A DNA stretch of 64,000 nt from Mytilisepta virgata (Eukaryota; Mollusca; Bivalvia; Mytilida; Mytilidae): positions 35,044,230 to 35,108,229 of the forward strand of contig CM051516.1 in NCBI GenBank assembly GCA_028015205.1, given 5' to 3'. Of this stretch, positions 1-13,800 are shown piece after piece; position 1 is the stretch's first letter, and each line of letters opens with the position of its first letter. Both the position numbers and the translations under genes were made by a program. The notes under the pieces were generated by a model, which had not been told where the DNA came from, did no database searches, and saw nothing but the letters and a program-made list of their open reading frames with translations.

Positions 1-1741
1 AATGTTTATTTTCCCTTTGTTGTTGTTTACACACTAGACATATAATTATATATAATTATCCGATAATGACAAAAAAAGCCCTGGGATCAAATAACTTATC
101 TCCGATCTTGTTCATCAATACTTTTGTCACTTGTTTACATAAAGAAGAAGATATTCAAGATAAAAAAAATGTCCATTTGTCAAAAGTAATAGCTCGAGGA
201 CAAATTTGAATCAGGAAAACATTTATGAGATTTAAAATGTAGAATTTTATTCAAAACTTTGTAATTTTGTGTCAATTTACCATTTTTTTTAAGTACTTTT
301 AAGTACTCCTCAAATAAAAGTATGTTTAAAAGCTTCTTTTCAAATTTAGAATGCATTTTTGTTGTTTATTTTCTTTAAAATTTGCAGAAAAAAAAAATAA
401 AACTTTAAATATGGGTGTAACCAAACTTATAAATGATTATCAAAGCATTATTGAATATAAAACAGAATAAAAAGTGGTAAAATATATATTTTGAAAGAAA
501 TAAATAAATTGTGAACCACATAATACTGGTTTCAAATTTAAAATAATTATATGGGTGTAGATGCATTTGTAAAAATATTTAAAATAGCTATCTGCCCTAG
601 TTGTACTCAGTTAAGTTCAACAAGATAAATGGTGAGAACTGACTGTTTTGGTGACTTTGGTTTGATGCTGTGTTTAGCTGATAAAAATTATTCCAGAAAA
701 TGTACACAAGAGTTACAGAAATATTAATAGTGAAGTTTTAATATAAAGTCTTGTCTTTTTACATTGAAGCCTATATGATCTAAAGATACAAATATTTACT
801 AAAAAGACGTCTGATGACTCAAAATATTGTACTAGGAAATGTTATCATTTCAAGATAAAAGTTTTCAGAAAGTTCATAACTGCTGGACTGGAAACTTAGA
901 AATAGAATTTTTTAATCTTCTATCTTTCTATTTTGTTTATATTTATTGTGTTTTCTAGCATCCACTCAGCTACACTGTGGAGTAAGGGGAAGTAATTGGG
1001 GAAAACCACAGACCTTTATCAAGAAAATTTGTATAACTTTATCAAAATTGGTTGTCTAAATCCAACCTATATGAGTAAGTCTAAAACGGAAACATTGAAA
1101 TTATCAATAAAATGACTTTCATTCAGTACTTGATTTAAATTTGAATTTATGGATATGACCCCAGGATTGTGGTTCACCAAATTTGTCATTCATTCATAGA
1201 CACCTACATCACATGTTAGATAAGCGGAAATAACAAGTTACTCCTGGCAATTCTTCATTTTGGTACACTGTAATTAAATTAAAACTGAATGCTGAAACTG
1301 ACGACTCTTAATTATGGGTTTTAAACTCGGTGACCTTTTGAGCAGGTATGGGTAAGGTCATTTAATTAAGGGACAGGTGAAATTTATGACAGTGATTAAT
1401 GTCAACAAGTTGACATTTTTAAAATCGACACGCTATTTAAACAATTTTCATGTTCACAATTTGTTTGCAGTATATAATTTTTTAAATTCTTATTAAAATT
1501 TCACTGTTGAACAATTTTTTAAATTGCTGACGCTAATGGTAAAATATAATTTTGCACCCGAAAAAGGTCAAATGCTTTGACCTCTAATTAAGGATTTTTA
1601 TTAAGCCAACCATTCAACATCCCAGTATGGTATATCTACATATTTTAATTGCCCAATCAGATTTTCCATCCCCCCTCTCAATCTATTATGGATCCCCCCC
1701 CTTTTCCTTGCAACCATCATATAATGGTAGAATATACATAC
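1..1741. other. Intron sequence left of the last visible exon; no further exon seen
   Basis: AT-rich sequence. I looked on the minus strand for the next RhoGAP exon (the LLRYLF/AVCVAPS part of the family) and found none, so the rest of the GAP domain should lie left of the window. Positions about 950-1070 look like a decayed SINE fragment: a 'gtggagtaaggg' stretch followed by 'aaccacagaccttta' resembles the middle of the SINE copies near 52.5 and 54.4 kb. Confidence 0.5.
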
Positions 1742-1851
1742 TGTTTAACTTTATTCATTTTTGCCGAGGTATCCTCCTGTTCACTGAGAGCAACCCATTC
1801 GTTATAATGTTCTTCCATCAACAAACATCGAGGTAGACTACGTAGATAATC
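1742..1851 (-). CDS. ARHGAP20: RhoGAP domain exon, middle part (last visible exon)
   Basis: 110-nt exon, entering in phase 0 and leaving two bases over. The acceptor is 'ttatgttag' and the donor 'gtatgt'. It encodes DYLRSLPRCLLMEEHYNEWV and then about 16 more residues ending MNKVK(Q). This is the 'DFLR-IP-LxxxLYxxWV' stretch of RhoGAP domains, directly after helix 'VVGAVLK' from the previous exon. The order and spacing match ARHGAP20. The next exon lies outside the window. Confidence 0.9.
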
Positions 1852-4800
1852 CTAACATAAAAAAGAAAATGAAAAACATTTTATAATAAATTGCACATTT
1901 CCTTGAAGTATATCTTAAAACAGTACCATAATATCACCAAACGATATTGAAACCTTAATTTTTTTGGTGTTATAAAGTTGTCAAATTTTTTTAGAAACTA
2001 AATATTAACACCCTTGTGCATACTTTTGTTCTAAGACGGTTATTTGCATTACTTGAAGTTTGATAATTATAGCATTTTAGTTTTTGGCATCCTAAAAACA
2101 ATATCATAAATAATATCACCAGATCTGCATGAAATTTATAAATTGGAGAATTTTTGGAAACAGAATTTTATCTCCCTTGTGTGTAGCTTTGTCCTCAAAT
2201 GGTATTTTATTTTAAAAGCATCTTGCTCTACTTTACATATTCAGTGGTTGTTGTAAATTTCAGAATTTTTGGCCTTTAGAACTACTGATGAGACACACAA
2301 ACATAATATGTAATGTCTGGTGCATTGAAATTGAAATCTGAGAATATTTCCCAATCTCAAAGCCATAATATCGACTCTACAAACCTTGAGTACAGCTCCA
2401 ACAACAAGAGTCTGGATATTGTCATCTAAACAATCTTCACCCTCGTCCAACTTATCATGGATTTCCTTACATTTTACTGAATTTGCCGATTTACGGAGAA
2501 TTCCTTTGGTATATGGACCATCACGATACATTATTCTAAGTAGGTCCTGAAAAATTGATATAATACAGATTCTTTACAATGTACTACTCATTTTTTTAAC
2601 ATGCATTTTTAGATTAATATAAAATGATAGTAAAACTGTCAATTCATGTATCAAAATATCTGATTTTTTTATTTCAAATGAAGGCATTTTCTAAATGAAA
2701 GAAAAAAATACAAAATTTATCCAATCTTTTGTTTCTCACATTTATTTGAAAATGCTATTACATGACTGGTTTATCAAATATAAGTTAATTAACTGTTAAA
2801 ATCACAAATAATGTATGACATTTTTTTAACTGATTATAATATAGGTTACTGCTCAGAATACTGTGGTTACCAGTAAACTGAAATGGAAACAGAAATCCAG
2901 TTTAAGATGTTTTTGGCATAAAATAAATTGTTTTACAGTTTTGTACTTACCATAACGGCCTTTGGAAGACCTTCTTCTGTAACTAAATCATCCAGAGGCC
3001 TTCCAAATAGTTTTCCAACAGGAGAGGAATTGTTATTTTTATCATCTTTACCACGTCGAAACAAACTAAACGGTGACCTTCTTGGCTTTTTCATACTCTT
3101 TCCTGTAGAATTTTCATCTGAAATTGAATCACAACCTTTAACCATGGGCAGTAATTTAATCAGTTGCAATTTTTGCAAAACTTATGGAAGAACATATATT
3201 CCAAAAACATCACAAATTTTTAAAATTCAACGAAAGGTTACAACTGTGTTCACACCCCATTGTGTTTGTACAGGAAACGATTTCCTGCCGCACCATGGCT
3301 AACCAGTACACATTTTGTGATTAAACGGGTATGTTATTTTGGTTGCTGAATCATATACATGTGTTGGTCCGCAGTGATTAATATATTTTTGGTTATACTA
3401 TAGGTAAATATCAATCAATGTTGTAAGGAAGTCAATTTTTACCTGTAAGGTAAATACACCTACGTATAGACAGGTAATTACTTTGATGTTTGATTTTCTA
3501 TGAGTAGGTATTAACAGATAATTGTCAATACAATAAATTACATCATAGCTAGGTAGGTAAATACCCCCATGTGACTGTAGCATTGTAAAACTTTAGACCA
3601 TCCTGAATGGGATATTCAACATGTCTACCCCATTCAGAGAAAACTGTTAATTGTCCAAATTATTAACTATTTCCCTGTATGATATTGCAGGTCATTTCAG
3701 AAGGGTAACACTTAATGCATATTTTTGTCTTTTTTGACATATTTCTTTCTTGATGTGTTAAACTGACAATTCTGGGTGAAAATAAGCTGACTTTCATAAC
3801 TATTTCTAGCATGAATATAATTCTTTTTCAATATTTAAATTTTTCCCTCTATTTTGTTTTGTCAACTATTGTAGAACTTTGTTTACACTGTATTAAGAAA
3901 AAGCAAGATCATTCAAAATAAAATTTTATAACTTTAATAATAAATCATATTTCTAATAAGGCCCAAGGTGTAAGGCCATGTACATGTAATAAGAATTATA
4001 TCACACCCAATATTTGACTTACATTATGAGGTCCAACACTGTCCCATAAAATTAAGAACAAAACAAGTGATACGTCACACAAAACATAAAATTAAGATCA
4101 CCTTTCTTAAATGTCAATCACTCTGATCATGATACTGTGACGACTAATGACACCCCCCTCTTATATACATGCACTTAAAACTAAATTTATAATGACAAAT
4201 ATGCAAGTTGATTACTATATTGTATTAATATTAATTATTTACAAGATACTTTTGATCGTCATTTTTATCTTAAGCACGTCATCACTTGTTTTTGTTGAAT
4301 ACATTTGCATATTAATTTTCTGTGATCTTTGCCATATCAGACACACATTATTGACACTAATGGTATTTTCAGCTGTATTTGTACAAGACCTTTAACTACT
4401 AATTAGTCAATTGTAATGAACATAATATAAAAGTGATTATTGGTGTGATTTTTTATTTCACACTCTGACAGGGGGGATAATCTTATAATCCTTTATCTTT
4501 TTTCTTGTGTCAACACTACACATATTGGTAAAAGAGTGTACAATAGTTGACAAGGATACAAAAAATTTAGGATTTGGACAAGTTATACTTAAGGTTTTTG
4601 CCTTAAAAAAAGATTTCTGTACTTATAGACAGAAAAAATCTTTAGAAATGGGGATGTCTTATTTATTGTGTATAACACTAAGCAATATATATATTATATG
4701 TGAGTATTGTAAAGTAAATGTTTATTGTTAAAGGAGAAAACGTAAGAAAGTAAAGATGGGAAGAATGGTAATTACTCTCATATTTTGATTTATTTTATTG

Positions 4801-7800
4801 TGACACAAGAATTGGAAAAATTTATTTGCCTACATAGTATTACTTTAACATGAACCAGAAAAATGGAGATTTAAATAATATTATCACTTATCTCATAATG
4901 AGATTATAGATAAAACAGATAAAGCAGTTTATAAATAATAAAATTTTTTGTAAATATTTAAGTTCTGACAGATTTTCCGACAAAATCAAAGAAATATGTA
5001 ATCAAGGTATCTCTATTGTTTGAATTTAAAAAGAAAATCTCGACAACAGTCAACATATTACGATAAGTCTAAAATTCTTAAAAGACCTATCGTTAAATAA
5101 AATTTCACAAATGACGTAAGCTTATTGCGATAGATCATGTTTCACACCCTCTTAATACATTTCTCCATGGACAATTCTTCTTTTGAAATTTTCTGAGGCA
5201 TAAAAACGGGAGAAATTAATCAGTGATAATAAAATCGGCAACCAAAACAAAAGAATTTTAAAAGTAAAACTAAATGCTTATATAAGTATGAAGGACAATC
5301 TATACAAGTCAACTCACGACAATAAATCTTGACATTTTCTAATGGTTTACTCCATGACTTGTTAAAGTTGTTAGGGTGTTTAATTAAGACAATAGGAGGA
5401 TATATAAATTGACCATTTAATACTTTGACAATTTTATACACCTGGCTGCCATTTTTATTGTATTTAACACAGATTGTTATCACGAGTACTTGTTGCCAAA
5501 ATCACAGAAAGATTTTACTACAATTAAATACAATAAACTAAATATTTCAGTTGTATATAATTATAAACAGACCATTCTGATTCTTGCTAATTAAAATGTG
5601 CTAAAATTTGTCAATTAAACTAACCATTTTAATTGCTTGTGTTAATTGACACAGATTATACTGCATTTTTCCCCAATAACAAACAATATATATTGCTATA
5701 TGAATTAAATGTTTACCTAAATTTGTTTTTTTGGTGGATTTCCTGGTTTTTAATATAAATTCAACATTTGATGAACTTAGGTCAAGAATTTCTTCGTTGG
5801 AAGGCAGGGACACATCACCATTTTTAGACTGGTAACTATCTCTCAACTGACTCATTTTAATACTGTATGGTAATTCATGACCTGTAATACAAAAAAAAAA
5901 TATCAAAATTAAAAATACATGAAAAATGTGATATTTTTGCAGTGTACAGTTAATCATACACTGGACATATGAACTGATTGTCTCCATGTACATGTATTAC
6001 CTAATTGGTATGCATAGATCTACCAATATACAAATAGTTTCATTTAAATGAGTATATACAATTTGGGTAAAAATGTGTTTTTAGAAAAACAACTTTCTGA
6101 TATAGTTAAAAAGTATGAAATATTTATTGTAATTTAATAAATCTAATAAAAAAAATTCTTAGCATCATTTACTCCTTACAAGACTTAATTTTCTGGTTAC
6201 ATTGTTGAAATGCCTTTCTTTTTTGCTAAAACAATAAACTTATGACAGACACAGGTAACATACCTTCATTCATAAATAGCAGCATATTGTCATTTGTACT
6301 AAAATCCAAATTCTTTTCACAGGTAAAAATTAACATCACAAAATTTCACAAAAGTCCAAGTAATGGAAAGTCATTTTTTCTCCAATTTGTATGATTAAAT
6401 CCTGAGATAATTAATTAGTCTAAGCAGTTTTTGTTAATTCCACAAAAATCTCACTTCTGTTGTTTATACAAATTTTATTACAACTACCTGTTGATTTTTA
6501 ACATAGAGGCTTTGTTGACCCGATATCAGTATGAGTAGGAGGAGTAATAAATTCTAAACCAATCAAAATGCATACTGAAATGTCAATTAAACCCCCATGC
6601 CAATTATTTACATTTAACAAACAAGTGATTAGGGATTACACAATCCTGAGAGCCTATTATGTCTTTTAACCAAATATTTTCCACCTTTAGAGGTTTTTGG
6701 ACATAACATGGGATTAAAAGTTACTCCTTTTTATGTTGAACTGAAAGAATTTAATCAATACAATACTTAAATATCCCATATAATGTGTACAGTTATGTGA
6801 ATTGAAACATAACATATTTGTCAACAGTTTTGAGGTTTTGTATTTTTTATATATTCAATTACATGAAATTATTGTTTCAATTTACATTAGGAAATATTCA
6901 ATTACAGGTCAATCAGTCCTTACATACCCATCTGTAGTTTCTGCAGAACTCATTTGCATAAAACATAATTTTATTAACAAGGAGTAATTTATTATTCAAA
7001 TTTCTGCCACAACTATTTTTCTGTATAATTATTGTACATAAATAAACAAAAATGTCTGTCCCTTTTACACCTGTTTTTCTTGATGTTTTTGAAGTATTTG
7101 GGTGAGGCCATGATAAAGGAATCTAACCATTAAAACTCAGAATCACACACCGATATTAATTTGTGGACCAGAAAGGAATCTTCGTTTTGCACTCAGAATA
7201 TCCTGTTTATTCTTTTTTGAACCAAAATAAGGAGAATAAAAATATATGAAAATTTACAAATAATTTGATATCAAAAGACTATTAACCTTCTTACCAACAA
7301 TAATATTTCACATAATCCTTATTTTTACAATAATACTTGCTCATAAAAACCATTTTTATGATAATATTTAAACCTAACTTGCTCATAAAACCCACTGTTT
7401 ATTACCATTTTGAAATATTTAGTGTCAAACTGATCTCTTTCATTATGTAAATATCCAATTTATCAGCTGATGGGTGATCTTTGAGTAAAAGATTTCATAC
7501 CTGGTAGTTAATTAACTTCTACCCATACCTGAATACCAGGTAACAATCCCTGATATATATCTATAAAACTGATGAAAAGTTACGCTATTCAAAACAATGA
7601 AATTTTCCAGAATTCTTTTCTACTTTCCAACCAAGATTAATACTGATGAGTCTATTATTAACTGTTTAGATGTATCATACATGTAAACAGATGCATGAAT
7701 TAAATACCACCCATGGCCCAAATATGCAATTTTTTGCAGAATACTATCAAGTTAGATAAAACTAATGTACAGAGTGTCTTTTAGTATTACCTATAATTGG

Positions 7801-10800
7801 TATCGATAGATCTACCAACAAAATAATTTGTCTTTTTGCCAAGATTGTACATTACACTAATCTTAACACTTAAATCTGCCCGGCAGCTAGAAACTTTAAC
7901 ATAATATGATACTATCACGACAGTTCTATGTTAACGAGGGGACATCACGACAAACAAAACATTTATAGTTATTAAACTTTGAATTTTCTAATGGTATTGA
8001 CGGAACAATCTAGAAAATTTAATGTTTCTGTTATAATTTTGTAAACATTCTAGTTTTTGCATATCAGTTTCATAGAAATGCTCAATGAAATGCCAAATTT
8101 TACAATTCATAAGACTTGCTCTATTATAAGAAGATTGACTGATGTTTAAAATGACCACCGACTGCCGAAGTGCTTGAGCGAGTTTAATTTCAATAAAAAT
8201 TTATTGTCATCTGAAAGTCAGTGTTAATGAAACACCAGTTGTGAAGGACATTCAGCAATAACATCAAATTCATCCCATTATTAGAAGAAAAGATTTCAAT
8301 CACATTATATGGGATGTATTGAGGACAGATATTAGTGTCAATGTTTGTACTAGTTATATAGGACCAGTTATTGCTGCTGTTATAGAGACATTCACCAAAA
8401 TGTGTTTAAATCAAAACAGAATTTTAATGCTACTTTGATGTTTGTTAATTAAAAACCTTTGGATCTTCATATATCAAACAGGAAATAAATTAAATGATCT
8501 AATTTCATTAATATGTAATCATCATTTTAAGATCCTTCTTCAATAAAAAAAATTCCAATGGATCTATTTATTTCCATTGTCAGATCCATATATTCTTTTG
8601 TTGTTATACCACTTTTATTTTAAAAATTTTGTGGTTTAGGCTGATAAAATGTTTTTTCAGCTTCTTGTACACTGTGGGCAAACAACCTGTTATGATGTCC
8701 TCTACTACTTTTTGTCCGTTGTCTAAATCAAAATTTACCCCAAAATTCGGTTTGTTGCTAGAAAAATTCAAAAATTCAAAATTTCTTGCCCATTGTTGAG
8801 AGTGGGTTGAAAAGGGGAAAATGTGAGGCACGCTTTATATGGTCTTTTATTACCACATCAGATCAATATGGGATGAACTCTAAGAAACCCAACTCACTAA
8901 CTTTCCATAAAGATTTACTTACTAATAAACTGGGATTGACATTATCATGGGACGCATCCCCCCTCAATCCTCTACCCCCGGAATTAAGTTCTAATATAAG
9001 ACTTACCTATTAACGGATAGGGACTGTCTTCTTTTCCATATCTAACCCATAACTGATAATCCTTAATGTCTGAATCCTGCGAGCAAAAACAACAAGTTAG
9101 ATAGTGACGGTCCTCATCATCGAAATTAACAACATATTTACCCCGTTTATGCATCACTAATTTGTAAATAAACACGGTAATAGTGTAATCAGAGAAAAAA
9201 CACAATAAAACCAACTGAATGTGTGTCAACGGGTATTCTGAGCACAATACCATGGAGTCAGATTTTGTTACCGAGAATAGAAATATATTGTTTTACACAA
9301 CTAATTCCACGTTCTCAAGCAATTTTTTACTCCACAATATGACATTGTATTATATGAAGATATATTGTCTTATATTTGTGTCATAATAATATCCAAATAA
9401 TGTATGATTTCCTTTTGTATAATATAAAAATAATCAAAGTTACACAGGTGTGCAATATATAAGTTAGTCACAAAGACGCTGCACATCGCCTCAATACAAT
9501 TAGCCCAGTTAAAAACAATAAAAAAAGTATCTAAACTTGGCAACTGTACATCTTGTACTTCTCCATCACTGATAAAAATATTTTCAAATTAATTACAATG
9601 TATGATAGAACAAATTTTATCTGACGACCATAGATAAATATTTATCACTGTTTGATACATGTATAATGATGATGTAATTATAATTGGTCATTATCCTGAT
9701 AAAACAAAAGATAACCAATACGACAAGATAAAGACTTAAGAAGAAATGACCACATTTTACATTTCTCTACCATCCTACATTTATAAAATAACCAGTGAAT
9801 GTGTCTGAATGGATGTGATTTGCATATCTTTTATCTTTCACTTAAAACAACTTGAAATGTCTAAGGTGGAAAGTACAGAGTTATTGCCCCTTGATAGAGT
9901 GTATGACATTTATGATATAAACATGACAGGAGATACTACTCTACCTAAAACAATGACAGATATAAAATATACTGAATACTAAATCATAAACTTTCTCATC
10001 ATCTGAGGAAATATAACAACCTATGTTAAGGGCTTTATTCTGAATGACTTTAACATGAAACACAGCAATAAAAGTACTCTTTTTCTGCTAAATACTTTTT
10101 TCATGCACATTATTGGATTTTTTGTCAAAAATTAATTTTTCACATTTCAAATATTAATCTCTTTTGTTAATTTTATACTCCAAAATTTTCTGTAATGCAA
10201 GGATCACGTTTTTTGTTTTTAAGTTAATTTTTGAAATCATTTGATTGTAATATTATGTATTTGCTTGGCCCTAATGAGCTTAATTTGCATATAAGATTAA
10301 CTTACATTAGTTGTACAACTATATTTCTATATGGTTCAAGACTTTATATTTTAAATGTAACAAGGCATATATATTCAATAGAATTTCAAAAAAACAAGAA
10401 ACTCTACATGACAAAAATGTCCGTCTAATAAAAACAAGTACCTTACTAAACAACCTAACCTATAAATAAGATTGGTTCTATTACAAAAAACTGTTGGATT
10501 TGGTGTTCACAACAGGACAATGGCACTTTTAATTTAACCCATTCGAATGTTTTCCAACCATTTCTCATACTTTGTAATAAATAATAATATCATATTTACA
10601 CAACACAATTTCAAAGCTTTAGTTCTGAAGCAGTAAAATTGTATAAACAACCTGAAGTCATTACAAAAGATACATATTCAAAGACCAAAATATTAATACG
10701 GATGATACATCTACGACCTTGAGGTCAATAAATAACAATGATGGAACAGGTTGATAAAATATAACATATATTTATTTTCTGTCCATATAATAAATGGTGC

Positions 10801-13800
10801 CATTCTACACTGTACTTTTCAAATATAAACTGTTTATTTTGAAACCATTCATTAATTTTATGTATTTACAAACAGACAAAAAAAATATATATTAAAAAGA
10901 TCATTGAGAAATTTCAAACAAATCTTTTGAATATGAACGTGATTAGAAATTGCCCTTGCGTTTTTAAAATATAATTTACAAATTCATGGACACTGTCAGT
11001 AATAACCTTGAATAGCCCAATCTATTACAATGGATGACCTAAATTTATAATTTTATAATCTAAATCCCACTTGATATATACTCTATCTAAATATGGTATA
11101 TGATACCCTGTGTATGGCTAAATATCTCAAATAGCCAGTACACTTTTCATGTTATCTGTTCCGTAATTTTCCATATGTTGCTAGATTTCATTGTTTACAT
11201 TTTAAGTGAGGCCAAATACTGGGGGTCAAATATTTTAGGGACCTAAAATCAGCTGATCACAACTAAGGTCAGTGACCTTTACTAAATTTAACATTAATAT
11301 TTACATACAAAAATAGAATTTGCAATTTTTATTCAATATATATAGACTACAAACAAATCTGACCAATTTATCTGTTAATAGTATAGTTAATTATCTAACT
11401 GATAGATAAGTTTATATGTTTGATCCAACTGAGTACTTCTGGTACAGTAACACAAAAACAAAGGATATGGTCAATAAATTTCTTGAACAAATCCACTCAG
11501 ATGCGTAAAAAGTTTCCATCAAGGGAAAAGGACTTTTATTGCTGTTCTTCATCCTACAGTTGCAATGAGACCTTCACCATAGAGGAAAATCTAGCATCAT
11601 ATTGAAAGTTACAAATGGCCCCTAGCCCCAGTTCAAGTAGAATTACAGACCGAAAATCAATCATTTATCAGTTCTGGAAATAAGTCATATTTCTGTGCTT
11701 AATCACAAATAATTCTACAGAGTGCTTTTTTAAAGACTTACAGACAAATGTGACTGGTCCATACATTTCCTTAGTACTAACTGGGCCTCCATATTGGTAT
11801 CCACATCAATAGTACAGGGCTGCAAAATAGTTTTCAAAATTCTTAATGGTACAATAAGAAACATGACCTTGCTTAACTCAGGAAAACTGCAATCCTGAAT
11901 GTCAAATTCTGAAACATAGCTTAAAATTTCTCATGACAAAGTTGAATATATGCAAATGTTATAACTAATGTTTGCATTACAAGCATTGAAGATGTAGAAC
12001 ACTTACTTTTATCGTTCTCCTCAATACATTTATCATTGTATATTTGAAATCCCTTCTCAGTTAAAAACATACTAATCTTGCACGAATATTGAGGAGAATC
12101 TAAAAATATTCTCCAAATTGTTTTATAATGTATTTCCTAAAACAATACACAACTCCCATCAAAGAATAATTACCATTAATTAGGTAAGCATGTGTCACTC
12201 TCTGTAGGTCTAACGACACCTTAATTACTTTATCCCTTTGATGTCTACTTGTACAGGTAAAACTGATCTAATTAACTCACCTCAGAAATTTCTCTGCTGA
12301 CAACTTTTAACTTGATTACCCTGGGTTGTTCTTTTAACCTTTCGTTTTCAATTTGTCTGAAAATAAACAAAAAACTCAAGTAATAAATCATTCTGTACAA
12401 TTTTCAACATTCATGAAAAAAGTGAAAAAGTTTAAAAAAAAAGAAAACAAGGTGATCTATTATTCCTGAAGTTATTGTTGCATAACATAAACAAATAAAC
12501 AAAATGTATTACCTCCATCATTTACAAAAAACAAATCACAGGAAATGTAGAATCTATCAACGTACAATGACATGTACTATACAACACATTATTATTGAAA
12601 GTCAAACAAAAACATGTAAGAAATTAACAAAGTACAATGTCTGAAAATTTCTTTTTGTCTATAATTGTATATACATTTTTTTTATATTTGCATCAAATCT
12701 GCAATATGTTTTATTTTGCAGAGAACTTAAAATAAAAGTTGTCACTTTACATGTGCAAAAAATAAAAAATAAATATATGTTTGCAATATAAAATGTATTT
12801 AAGTACATTTGAAAAAGACAAAGTTTTTTGAAGTACTAGAGTGCATTTGATCACTCGTAGCTATCTTAATTTTACGATCGTATCATGTTTATTCTATAAA
12901 AAATAAAATATTCTTGTAACAAAGAATCCGGAACTTTATACAAAACAAAGACTATACTTTATTTGGAACGTAAACAGCCTTCTCCAAAAACCATTTGATT
13001 TTTGTGCTAGACCTTTCCATTAGTTGGGATACAACTTTTACTAGACCCAACGGAAAATTACAAGACTAAATCAATTATAGTTTGTTGAATAGGACAACTT
13101 TTTACCAGACCAGTAGTGATATATTATATGTACTAGTCTGAAGGAGATTTTAATAGACTTTGTCTTTGGGCTAGTCGTGGATAAATGCACAAAGTATAAA
13201 GTTAGCTACATTGAATTTTTTGACAGCTTTTCGGGACATATTTATTGCTTGTATTGTGGTGTGATCTGTTGCTCATGGTTGATGTCCATAATGCATCCTT
13301 TATCAATCTTTATCATTCTTCAGACTGATGAAACCTTATCTCATTGTTATGTTGTCATAGTCTCATAGGTTTATTTCTCGAAGTTTTCACATAAAAAAAA
13401 AATCACTATGTTCTATGCAACCCAAATTTTAACTTTTACAAGCTACCTAGACATATATAAAGATTCCAAAGTCCATGTGAAGCATCAAAAGACTTTAGTG
13501 CTGACATGTTTTTTTTTTTTTAAATTTCCATTTTGGACTGACGATATGGTACAGTGACATTTATTTCCATGTTTTGTTTCTCTGACATTTTATTCCTGTC
13601 CTAACACGGAAATATGATTCATACAATGTTTTGAATCATCCCCCATTTTGGAAATAAGGTTATCGCTAATGACAACTAAATTCAAAAGGACAAGTTATGT
13701 CAGATTTAGTTGTCAACTATATGGAAGGTTAATGTCCTCAGTTCCAAAAAAAGTATATTTTTTATTTCTTCAACCACAAACGACTTACTCATTTAACTTA

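Noticed and set aside
2928..3302. 124-codon plus ORF
   Set aside because: Shadow of the linker/RhoGAP exon on the minus strand.
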